The position numbers and the translations under genes are program-made. Positions 7,755 through 14,630 of a stretch of DNA of 64,000 nt are shown piece after piece. The notes beneath the pieces were generated by a model. The model was not told the origin of the DNA, did not search any database, and was given only the letters and a program-made list of their open reading frames with translations. This stretch comes from Orlajensenia sp001423545 (lineage in GTDB: Bacteria > Actinomycetota > Actinomycetes > Actinomycetales > Microbacteriaceae), in contig LMOK01000003.1 in NCBI GenBank assembly GCA_001423545.1, positions 744,001 to 808,000 on the forward strand, in the 5' to 3' direction. Every line of letters starts with the position of its first letter. The first letter of the stretch is position 1.

Positions 7755-9242
7755 CTACCGTACGCCCTTCATGAGCTTCAGCACCGGCTTCGCGAAGGCG
7801 AGCAGGATGGCGCCCAGCACGATGGCGATGCCACCCAGCACACCGAAGTACGGCACTTCGTTGTCGATGTCGTAGAGGGAGGCGAGCTGGCCCGAGATGG
7901 CGGAGCCGAGCGCCACCGACAGGAAGAACAGCGCCACCATCTGCGTGGTGAAGGCCCGCGGAGCGAGCTTGGTCGCCACCGAGAGCCCGACGGGAGAGAT
8001 GAACAGCTCGGCCACCGTGAACACCAGGAGGATCACCACGATCGCGAGCAGGGGCGTCGAGTTCGCTCCTCCCCCGGCGAACGGGAGGAAGAGCAGGAAC
8101 GCCGCACCCATGATCATGGTTCCCAGGGCGAACTTCACCGGCGTCGACGGCTGTCGGGTGCCGAGCTTCGTCCAGATGGCGGCGAACACTCCCGACAGGA
8201 TGATGATGAAGATCGGGTTGATCGACTGCACCCACGACACCGGCATCTCCCAGCCGAACAGGCTGCGGTTCAGCTTCTCGTCGGAGTAGATCGTGAGCAC
8301 GGTGAACTGCTGCTGGTAGAGCGACCAGAACGCCACGCTCGCGATGAACAGCGGGATGAAGGCGAAGACCCGGGAGCGCTCCGTGGCGTCGATCTTGCTG
8401 CTCGCGAGGATCACGATGAAGTAGGCGACGGCGGCCACCACCGTCAGGGCGATCACGATGATGGCGAGGTTCGTCGGTGTGATCAGGCCGGTGAAGACGC
8501 ACACCAGGATGACTGCGACCGCGGCCACGGCGATGCCGATCACGAGCGGCCGCCTGCTGGCCGGCAGCGGGTTCGCGATGCGATGCGCAGCAGCGGGGAG
8601 GTTCTTGCGCCCGAAGGCGTACTGCGTCAGGCCGATGGCCATGCCGACTGCTGCCAGGGCGAACCCCCAGTGGAAGCCGAGGGTCGACTGCAGCAGTCCG
8701 GTGAGGATGGGGCCGAGGAACGCGCCCAGGTTGATGCCGAGGTAGAAGATCGAGAAGCCGGCATCCCGGCGCGGGTCATCGGTCCTGTAGAGGGTTCCGA
8801 CGACGCTGGTGGCGTTTGCCTTCAACCCGCCGGAACCCACGGCGACGAGGATGAGTCCGACGATCACGCCGGAGAATCCGGGCAGCAGGGCCAGCCCGAT
8901 GTGGCCGAGCATGATGACGACGGCACTGATGAACAGCACGCGCTCCGAGCCCAGCACCCTGTCGGCGATCCACGCGCCGAGGATGGTCGACAGGTACACG
9001 GCACCGCCGTAGGCGCCCACGATGCCGGCGGCCGTCGCCTGGGGCAGGCCGAGGCCGCCCTCCGCCGCGGAGTAGTACAGGTAGATGAGCAGGATGCCCT
9101 GCATGCCGTAGAAGCTGAAGCGCTCCCACATCTCGACACCGAAGACGGTGGCGAGCGGTCGCGGCTGGCCGAAGAAGCCGGTATCGCGCTTGGGGTCGAC
9201 CGGTTCCTCGTCGATGGCCGGCGTGTCAACGTTGCTGCTCAT
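7755..9242 (-). CDS. POT-family proton-coupled di/tripeptide transporter
   Basis: Major-facilitator-superfamily protein of 495 residues with about 14 hydrophobic segments, importing small peptides with protons across the cytoplasmic membrane. Family signatures are visible: WERFSFYGMQGILLIYL in the first helix, GAYGGAVYLSTILGAWIADR in the second and third, and FSIFYLGINLGAFLGP in the fifth. The ATG at 9242 (MSSNVDTPA) is chosen over the upstream open frame because the protein then begins a normal distance before helix 1. CAGACT lies six bases upstream, so the mRNA may be leaderless. Peptide uptake fits the amino-acid catabolism genes next to it. Confidence 0.87.
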   Translation of the reverse strand: MSSNVDTPAIDEEPVDPKRDTGFFGQPRPLATVFGVEMWERFSFYGMQGILLIYLYYSAAEGGLGLPQATAAGIVGAYGGAVYLSTILGAWIADRVLGSERVLFISAVVIMLGHIGLALLPGFSGVIVGLILVAVGSGGLKANATSVVGTLYRTDDPRRDAGFSIFYLGINLGAFLGPILTGLLQSTLGFHWGFALAAVGMAIGLTQYAFGRKNLPAAAHRIANPLPASRRPLVIGIAVAAVAVILVCVFTGLITPTNLAIIVIALTVVAAVAYFIVILASSKIDATERSRVFAFIPLFIASVAFWSLYQQQFTVLTIYSDEKLNRSLFGWEMPVSWVQSINPIFIIILSGVFAAIWTKLGTRQPSTPVKFALGTMIMGAAFLLFLPFAGGGANSTPLLAIVVILLVFTVAELFISPVGLSVATKLAPRAFTTQMVALFFLSVALGSAISGQLASLYDIDNEVPYFGVLGGIAIVLGAILLAFAKPVLKLMKGVR

Positions 9243-9276
9243 CGCTCCAGTCTGGCACTGAGGCCGCTCGACCGCC

Positions 9277-10692
9277 TCAGGCTGCTCGGTGCGTGAAGTC
9301 CTCCAGCACGGCGGCCACCTGCTCGACCGCCCAGTCCAGATCCTCCTGCGAGACCACGAGGGGTGGGGCGAGACGGATGGTGGAACCGTGCGTGTCCTTC
9401 GCGAGCACGCCGCGCTCCATGAGCGCCTCGCAGACGGCGCGGCCCGACGCCAGCGCCGGGTCGATGTCGATTCCGGCCCAGAGTCCGGCTCCACGCACGG
9501 CCACGACTCCCGAGCCGATCAGCCGGGTCAGTGCGGCGTGCAGGTGGTCGCCCAGCGCCCGCGCCCGCTCCTGCATCTCGCCGGTGGCCAGCATCCGCAC
9601 CACTGCGATGCCGACGGATGCGGCCAGCGGGTTGCCGCCGAAGGTCGAGCCGTGCTGCCCCGGGGCGAGGACCCCGAGCACGTCGGCGTTGCCGACGACG
9701 GCCGAGACCGGAACGATGCCGCCGCCGAGAGCCTTGCCGAGCAGGTAGAGGTCGGGCACGACGCCCACGAGGTCGCAGGCGAAGGTGGCGCCGGTGCGGC
9801 CGAGGCCCGACTGGATCTCGTCGGCGATGAACAGCACGGATCGTCGGGTGGTGAGCTCGCGCACGGCGGGCAGGAAGTCGGCGGGCGGCACCACGATGCC
9901 GGCCTCGCCCTGGATCGGCTCGAGCAGCACCGCCACGGTGTTCTCGTCGATGGCCGCCTCGATGGCGGCGACATCGCCGTAGGGGACGATGCGGAAGCCC
10001 GGGGTGTACGGGCCGAAGTCGTCGCGGGCATCGGCGTCGTCGCTGAACGAGATGATCGTGGTGGTTCGCCCGTGGAAGTTGCCGGCCATGACGATGATGT
10101 TGGCCTGCTCGGGCGTGACGCCCTTGACCCTGTAGCCCCAGGCGCGGGCGACCTTGATGCCCGACTCGACGGCCTCGGCGCCGGTGTTCATCGGCAGCAC
10201 CATGTCCTTGCCGGTGAGGGCCGCGAGCTCGGTGACGAACGGGCCGAGCTGGTCGTTGTGGAAGGCGCGGCTGGTGAGGGTGATGCGGCCGAGCTGGGCG
10301 CGGGCCGCGTCGAGCAGCACCGGGTTGGAGTGCCCGAAGTTCACGGCCGAGTAGGCGGCGAGGCAGTCGAGGTAGCGCTTGCCGTCGACATCGGTCACCC
10401 AGGCGCCGTCGCCCGACGCCACCACGACGGGGAGGGGGTGGTAGTTGTGGGCGGCGTGGGCCTCTTCCTCGGCGATGAGGGCTTGGGTTCGGGTGCTCGC
10501 TGGCGTTGATTCGGTGCTCGTTGGGGTCGATTCGGCGCTCGTTGGAGTCGTCGAGGGCTCTTCGCCCGATGTCTCCGCCCAAGGATGCCCACCGAACCCC
10601 GAGCCATCGGACGAAGAGCCCTCGACTGCGTCATTGGGGAGGACACCGGCGGCTGCGTCGCCGGTGATACGGGTGATGTCGATGTTGGACAT
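9277..10692 (-). CDS. rocD: Ornithine aminotransferase with an in-frame hairpin-repeat insertion at the N-terminus
   Basis: PLP enzyme of 471 residues converting ornithine and 2-oxoglutarate to glutamate-5-semialdehyde and glutamate. Class-III aminotransferase motifs are complete: YLDCLAAYSAVNFGHSNP, FIADEIQSGLGRTG and Lys320 in LLGKALGGG. Family members are about 400 residues; here the recognisable enzyme begins only near residue 68. Residues about 23-48 are encoded by a 77-bp inverted-repeat element (10550-10626), and the next 20 or so by a 21-bp tandem repeat giving TPTSTES-like heptads. No in-frame start codon lies between these repeats and the conserved region, so the ATG at 10692 is needed. 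Lies downstream of the guanidino hydrolase gene on the same strand; its product would feed PutA. Confidence 0.85.
   Translation of the reverse strand: MSNIDITRITGDAAAGVLPNDAVEGSSSDGSGFGGHPWAETSGEEPSTTPTSAESTPTSTESTPASTRTQALIAEEEAHAAHNYHPLPVVVASGDGAWVTDVDGKRYLDCLAAYSAVNFGHSNPVLLDAARAQLGRITLTSRAFHNDQLGPFVTELAALTGKDMVLPMNTGAEAVESGIKVARAWGYRVKGVTPEQANIIVMAGNFHGRTTTIISFSDDADARDDFGPYTPGFRIVPYGDVAAIEAAIDENTVAVLLEPIQGEAGIVVPPADFLPAVRELTTRRSVLFIADEIQSGLGRTGATFACDLVGVVPDLYLLGKALGGGIVPVSAVVGNADVLGVLAPGQHGSTFGGNPLAASVGIAVVRMLATGEMQERARALGDHLHAALTRLIGSGVVAVRGAGLWAGIDIDPALASGRAVCEALMERGVLAKDTHGSTIRLAPPLVVSQEDLDWAVEQVAAVLEDFTHRAA
10489..10550. repeat. 21-bp tandem repeat inside rocD
   Basis: About three imperfect copies of a unit like TTCGGTGCTCGTTGGGGTCGA. 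On the coding strand they read as heptapeptides STPASTR, STPTSTE and TPTSAES. The period is a multiple of three, so the frame is kept when copies change. Confidence 0.7.
10550..10626. repeat. Hairpin repeat element, copy 1 (inside rocD)
   Basis: Perfect 15-bp inverted repeats at 10550-10564 (GTCGAGGGCTCTTCG) and 10612-10626. A second, imperfect stem lies inside, around a core that reads on the minus strand CTCGGGGTTCGGTGGGCATC and continues with CTTGGGCGGAG. The core reappears in opposite orientation at 10760-10795 with different outer arms. It encodes about residues 23-48 of RocD. Confidence 0.75.
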
Positions 10693-10745
10693 GTCTTTCA
10701 GCTTTCTCAGTCGAGTGTCAGCACGGGTGCTTCGGAGCCGGCGTA

Positions 10746-10810
10746 GCGGTCGGCGTCGATGACTCGGGGTTCGGCGGGCATCTTGGGGCGGAGTCATCGA
10801 TGCCGACCGC
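10746..10810. repeat. Hairpin repeat element, copy 2 (rocD / guanidino hydrolase gap)
   Basis: Arms 10746-10765 and 10791-10810 are 20-bp inverted complements with one mismatch. The inner core CTCGGGGTTCGGCGGGCATC matches copy 1 with a single difference over 20 bases. It fills the gap between the rocD start and the end of the upstream gene, so it would be transcribed as a strong hairpin between the two cistrons. Confidence 0.75.
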
Positions 10811-10818
10811 GGAGCGAC

Positions 10819-11685
10819 CTAGGTACGAAGCTCCAGGGTGCAGCACTTGACGCCGCCTCCTCCGAGGAGGAGCTCGGAGAGGTCGACGCCGATGGGGTTG
10901 TAGCCGTGCTCGCGCAGCTGGCGCTCGAAGTCGGCGGCGCGCGAGGCGATCACGACGTTGTAGCCGTCGCTGAACGAGTTGAGGCCGAGTACGGCGGCAT
11001 CCGTCTCCGTCACGATGACGGCATCCGGATACCGCTCCTCGAGCAGGTCGAGGCTGCGGGCGTCGAAGGCGCTCGGCAGGTAGGCGATGTGCTCCTGGCC
11101 CGGCGTCGAATCGAGCACGGCGAGCGCGGTGTCGAGGTGGTAGAAGCTCGGGTTGACGAGCCGCAGGGTGACCACCTCGCGGCCGTAGACGTCGGCGAGC
11201 TCGCCGTGGCTGAGCGAGTCGCTGCGGAAACCGGTGCCGGCGAGGATCGTGTCTCCGACGAGCAGGAAGTCGCCCTCGCCCTCGTTGATCTGCTCGGGCA
11301 CGCGCACGTCGAGGCCGTTCGCGCGGAACCAGTCCATGTAGGCCGGGCCCTCGGGCTGGCGTTCGGGATGCGTGAAGCTGGCGCCGTACGCGATGCCGTC
11401 GATGACCATGCCGCCGTTGGCGGCGTAGACCATGTCGGGCAGCCCCGGGATGGGATCGATGAGGTGCACGTCGAAGCCCAGGTCGAGGTAGGTCTGGTGC
11501 AGCACGGCCCACTGGTCGACCGCGAGGTTCGTGTCTGTGGGCAGGGCCGGATCCATCCACGGGTTGATGCGGTAGACCACGGTGAAGAACTCGGGGCTGC
11601 ACATCAGCACCGAACGGGTGGTGGCTGTGCGGATGGGGCGGATGCCGCCAGGCTGGGTGATCGTGTCGTCGACGATGTCGGTCAT
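10819..11685 (-). CDS. DDAH/amidinotransferase-fold guanidino hydrolase (arginine or dimethylarginine)
   Basis: Cytoplasmic protein of 288 residues with the five-bladed guanidino-group-modifying fold. VYAANGGMVIDG and NEGEGDFLLVGD hold acidic substrate-binding residues, and the C-terminal GGGGVKCCTLELR has the nucleophilic Cys (281 or 282). Family members hydrolyse dimethylarginine to citrulline or, in the cyanobacterial ArgZ/AgrE type, arginine directly to ornithine. The enzyme lies upstream of rocD on the same strand and is divergent from an Lrp regulator, so a role in arginine breakdown towards ornithine is likely. The ATG at 11685 follows GAGGAGA; an upstream in-frame ATG (11793) has no such site. 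Exact substrate is unresolved. Confidence 0.8.
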   Translation of the reverse strand: MTDIVDDTITQPGGIRPIRTATTRSVLMCSPEFFTVVYRINPWMDPALPTDTNLAVDQWAVLHQTYLDLGFDVHLIDPIPGLPDMVYAANGGMVIDGIAYGASFTHPERQPEGPAYMDWFRANGLDVRVPEQINEGEGDFLLVGDTILAGTGFRSDSLSHGELADVYGREVVTLRLVNPSFYHLDTALAVLDSTPGQEHIAYLPSAFDARSLDLLEERYPDAVIVTETDAAVLGLNSFSDGYNVVIASRAADFERQLREHGYNPIGVDLSELLLGGGGVKCCTLELRT

Positions 11686-11835
11686 GGCCGTCTCCTCGTG
11701 GCTCGAAATACAATCGCAGGAGTGGCGGACCAGGTCGCTCTGATTGAGCCGGTATCCACCGAGATGGACACCAGACGCCACCTCCAGTGTCACACGCAGC
11801 TATCTCGAAGTTCTCGTCTTTGAGCGCAGCATGCA

Positions 11836-11876
11836 TGCGTACGCACGCGACATCACGCAAGGATCGCGCTTAGACT
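11836..11876 (+). promoter_or_regulatory. Palindrome and -10 box in the lrp promoter
   Basis: TGCGTACGCA at 11836-11845 is a perfect palindrome in the divergent promoter region (11686-11882) and is a candidate Lrp site. TAGACT at 11871-11876 lies six bases before the Lrp start codon and fits a -10 box for a leaderless transcript. Confidence 0.45.
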
Positions 11877-11882
11877 TCTCGG

Positions 11883-12323
11883 ATGGACAACATCGACCGC
11901 CGAATTCTCGACGAGCTGCGCCAGAACGCCCGAGCAGGCTACGGCGACATCGGATCGGTGGTCGGGCTGTCGGCATCCGCCGTCAAGCGTCGCGTCGACC
12001 GCCTCGTCGCCGACGGCGTCATCCGCGGCTTCACCATCCACGTCGACCCTGCCGTCGACGGCACGACCACCGAGGCGTGGGTCGAGGTCTTCTGCCGCGG
12101 CACGGTGTCGCCCGACGAACTGCAGCGCATCCTCTCGGCGGTGCCCGAGGTGGTCTACGCCGGCACCGTGACCGGCAGTGCCGACGCCATCGTGCAGATG
12201 CGCTCCCGCGACATCGCGAGCCTCGAGGCCGCGCTCGAGAAGGTGCGCCTGGCGGCCAACGTCGACCACACCCGCAGCGCCATCGTGCTCACCCGGCTGG
12301 TGCAGCGCGCCCACGAGGACTGA
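11883..12323 (+). CDS. Lrp/AsnC-family regulator of arginine catabolism
   Basis: Protein of 146 residues. The N-terminal helix-turn-helix (IDRRILDELRQNARAGYGDI, LSASAVKRRVDRLVADGVI) is of Lrp type, and the C-terminal half is the RAM ligand-binding fold that usually binds an amino acid. It is divergent from the guanidino hydrolase/rocD genes, the usual position of a local activator. TAGACT lies six bases before the ATG and no ribosome-binding site is present, so translation is probably leaderless. Arginine or ornithine as ligand is inferred from context. Confidence 0.83.
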   Translation: MDNIDRRILDELRQNARAGYGDIGSVVGLSASAVKRRVDRLVADGVIRGFTIHVDPAVDGTTTEAWVEVFCRGTVSPDELQRILSAVPEVVYAGTVTGSADAIVQMRSRDIASLEAALEKVRLAANVDHTRSAIVLTRLVQRAHED

Positions 12324-12328
12324 CGCGT

Positions 12329-12703
12329 GTGATCGCCATCGCGATCGACGCCGCGTCGTCGCAGCCGCCGTACGAGCAGATCCGCACGCAGGTCATCGCC
12401 GCCGTCCGCTCCGGTGACCTCGTCGCCGGGGAACGGATGCCGACGGTTCGCGCCCTGGCCGAGCAGCTGGGGCTGGCGGTCAACACCGTCGCGAAGGCGT
12501 ACCGCGCGTTGGAGTCCGACGCCGTGATCGAGACGCGCGGGCGCGCCGGAACCCTGGTGTCGGCATCCGGAGACGTGACGCATCAGCACGCGCAGACGGC
12601 GGCCGCAGCGTACGCGGCTCGCATCCGCGAGCTCGGTGTCGACGCCGACGAGGCGTTGGTGCTGGTCGAGGCGGCGCTGCGCGCGACTTCTCTCGCTCGC
12701 TGA
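12329..12703 (+). CDS. GntR-family regulator, YtrA subfamily
   Basis: Short regulator of 124 residues: one winged helix (PPYEQIRTQVIAAVRSGDL, RMPTVRALAEQLGLAVNTVAK) plus a short helical tail, as in YtrA-type GntR proteins that lack a large effector domain. The GTG at 12329 lies six bases after the Lrp stop, and GAGGAC at 12315-12320 inside the lrp end serves as its ribosome-binding site, so the two are coupled. YtrA proteins usually sit beside ABC transporter genes; none is adjacent here. The final residues SLAR and the stop fall inside an intergenic repeat. Confidence 0.8.
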   Translation: MIAIAIDAASSQPPYEQIRTQVIAAVRSGDLVAGERMPTVRALAEQLGLAVNTVAKAYRALESDAVIETRGRAGTLVSASGDVTHQHAQTAAAAYAARIRELGVDADEALVLVEAALRATSLAR

Positions 12704-12799
12704 GGCCCCCGCGAAGCGCGCGGTCGAAGCGCATCAGCACCGTGCGCGCAGGCCGGCAACGCGCTTCGAACGCGGACTTCGTCCGGTTCTCAGCGAGCG
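12694..12799. repeat. Intergenic palindromic repeat family A, copy 1
   Basis: Ends CGCTCGCTGA (12694-12703) and TCAGCGAGCG (12790-12799) are inverted complements. Inside are GGTCGAAGCGC and GCGCTTCGAACGCGGACTTC. The left end contains the stop codon of the GntR gene. Similar elements occur at 14511-14596, 25747-25840 and 42477-42560. Confidence 0.75.
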
Positions 12800-12808
12800 G
12801 GGGAGAAA

Positions 12809-13996
12809 CTACTCCGGCAGCGGCTCCTTGGGCAGCTTCCGCACCCGGGCCCGGCGCTTGCGTCGCTCGGGGATCATCGAGCGCATCTCCTCGAGCTTAC
12901 CGAAGCAGAGCAGCCGGTCTCCGGCCTCGAGCTCGACGTGTCCGCGAGGGTTCGGCACGACCGAGGTGCCGCGGTGCAGCGTGAGCACGCTGATGTCGCG
13001 CTCGGCCAGACCCGACTCGGCGATCGTCGTGCCCACGAGGTCGGCCCCGGCGTGCACGAGCAGCTCGGCGACCCCGTAGCCGCGCGAGACCGTGAGACGC
13101 TGACGCACGTCGATCTCGGGGAAGGCGACCTGGTTCGCCATGTAGTCGATGATGGCCCCGGCCACGTCGAGGTTCGTCGCGGTCTCGATGCCCTGCAGTC
13201 CGGGTGAGGAGTTGACCTCCATGACCAGTGGGCCGTCGTTACCCTCGAGCATGTCGACACCGGCGACCTTGAGGCCCATGATCTGGGCCGAGCGCACGGC
13301 CACCTGCTCGTACTCCGGCGAGAGCTCGATGGCCTCGACGCTGCCGCCGCGATGGACGTTCGATCGGAACTCGTCGCCGTTCGCCGTGCGGCGCATCGCG
13401 GCGACGACCCGGTCGCCGACCACGAGGGCGCGCACGTCCTTTCCGCGGCTCTCGGCCACGAAGCGCTGGATGAGCACGTTCTGCTTGGTCGAGTGCAGGG
13501 TCTCGATGATCGCCTCGGCGACCTTCACCTGCGGGGCCAGGATCACGCCGATGCCCTGTGTGCCCTCGAGCAGCTTGATGACGACGGGCGCACCTCCGAC
13601 CTGCTCGATGGCCGGCCGCACGTCGGCACGGTTGCGCACGAAGGCCGTCGCCGGCATGCCGATGTTGTGCCGCGACAGGATCTGACTCGCGCGCAGCTTG
13701 TCCCGGGCGTTCGTGATGCCGTTGGCGGTGTTGGGCGTGTAGACGTCCATCTGCTCGAACTGGCGCACCACGGCCGTGCCGAAGTAGGTGATCGAGCTGC
13801 CGATGCGCGGCAGGATGGCGTCGTAGTCGGAGAGCCGGCGCCCGCGGTACTGCAGGTCGGGCTCGGCCCCCGAGAGGTCGATGGCGAAGCGCAGGGTATT
13901 GAGCACCTTCACCTGATGACCGCGCTGCAGCGCTGCTGCGCGGAGTCTCTGGGTGGAATACGCCTGCGGGGCGCGCGAGAGGATCGCGAGTTTCAA
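12809..13996 (-). CDS. rimK: RimK-like ATP-grasp ligase with C-terminal TrkA-C domain
   Basis: Protein of 395 residues. Residues about 1-285 are RimK-like: pre-ATP-grasp domain (KLAILSRAPQAYST), then VVIKLLEGTQGIGV for nucleotide binding and VAGVDMLEGNDGPLVMEVNS with the metal-binding acidic residues. RimK adds glutamates to the C-terminus of ribosomal protein S6 or makes poly-glutamate. Residues about 305-375 look like a TrkA-C/RCK-C domain (GADLVGTTIAESGL, ELEAGDRLLCFG), a ligand-sensing addition. The start is a TTG at 13996 with AGGGG just upstream, giving the usual KLAILSR beginning. It is divergent by 25 bp from a retropepsin-like partner gene. Confidence 0.83.
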   Translation of the reverse strand: MKLAILSRAPQAYSTQRLRAAALQRGHQVKVLNTLRFAIDLSGAEPDLQYRGRRLSDYDAILPRIGSSITYFGTAVVRQFEQMDVYTPNTANGITNARDKLRASQILSRHNIGMPATAFVRNRADVRPAIEQVGGAPVVIKLLEGTQGIGVILAPQVKVAEAIIETLHSTKQNVLIQRFVAESRGKDVRALVVGDRVVAAMRRTANGDEFRSNVHRGGSVEAIELSPEYEQVAVRSAQIMGLKVAGVDMLEGNDGPLVMEVNSSPGLQGIETATNLDVAGAIIDYMANQVAFPEIDVRQRLTVSRGYGVAELLVHAGADLVGTTIAESGLAERDISVLTLHRGTSVVPNPRGHVELEAGDRLLCFGKLEEMRSMIPERRKRRARVRKLPKEPLPE

Positions 13997-14021
13997 CGGG
14001 TGCCCCTGACAAGATGGACGG

Positions 14022-14501
14022 GTGAGCGAACCTGTCCATTCAAGCACCATCGCCGGCTGGCGTGAGTGGGTTGCACTGCCGGCGATCGGCGTTCCGTGGA
14101 TCAAGGCGAAACTCGACACCGGCGCCCGCACCAGTTCGCTCCACGCCTTCGACATGGAGGAGTTCGAGCGCGACGGGGAGTCGTTCGTGCGCTTCGGCGT
14201 GCAGCCCTGGCAGGGCAGCGATGAAGACGCCGTGACGATCGAGTGCCCTGTGCTCGATCGCCGCTCGGTGCGCAGTTCGTCAGGGCACAGCGAGGAGCGC
14301 ATCGTGGTGCTGCTCGACATCGTGCTGCTCGGCAAAGCGCTGACCGCCGAGGTCACGCTCACCAATCGGGACTCGATGGGCTTCAGGATGCTGATCGGCC
14401 GCGAGGCGCTCGAACAGGGTTTCGCCGTCGACGCGGCGCAGTCCTTCATCGGAGGTCGCGCGCCGCGCACGGTGCGGCGGCAGAACCGCGGGCGGAACTA
14501 G
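14022..14501 (+). CDS. RimB-like retropepsin-fold protease (PF05618)
   Basis: Protein of 159 residues, cytoplasmic. KAKLDTGARTSSLHA (about residues 30-44) has the Asp-Thr-Gly-Ala catalytic motif of the family labelled putative ATP-dependent zinc protease; VTLTNRDSMGFRMLIGRE near residue 120 matches the conserved end of the domain. In Pseudomonas the rim operon joins RimK with such a protein (RimB), thought to trim the glutamates RimK adds. Here the two are divergent with only 25 bp between starts. The GTG at 14022 follows CAAGAT by six bases, consistent with a leaderless transcript. Proteolytic activity on S6 is inferred. Confidence 0.78.
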   Translation: MSEPVHSSTIAGWREWVALPAIGVPWIKAKLDTGARTSSLHAFDMEEFERDGESFVRFGVQPWQGSDEDAVTIECPVLDRRSVRSSSGHSEERIVVLLDIVLLGKALTAEVTLTNRDSMGFRMLIGREALEQGFAVDAAQSFIGGRAPRTVRRQNRGRN

Positions 14502-14510
14502 CCCCATCCT

Positions 14511-14596
14511 GCTCGCCGAGGCCCGGACGGAGTCCGCGGTCGAAGCGCGCCAAGAGGCGCTTCGGGCGGTCGCTCCGCTCGCCCCTCAGCGAGCGA
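14511..14596. repeat. Intergenic palindromic repeat family A, copy 2
   Basis: Begins GCTCGCCGAGGCCCGGACGG and ends CCTCAGCGAGCG, with GGTCGAAGCGC and GCTTCGGGCGGTCGCTCC between. It lies between the convergent rimB-like and putA genes. A further direct GCGAGCGAG-rich stretch runs to 14630, next to the putA stop. Confidence 0.72.
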
Positions 14597-14630
14597 GAGA
14601 GACGCGAGCGAGTGAGGCGCGAGCGAAGCT

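Noticed and set aside
10550..10626. The rocD insertion as a frameshift or assembly error
   Set aside because: The frame stays open and no alternative start lies downstream of it before the conserved region; arms are perfect, which is unlike random error.
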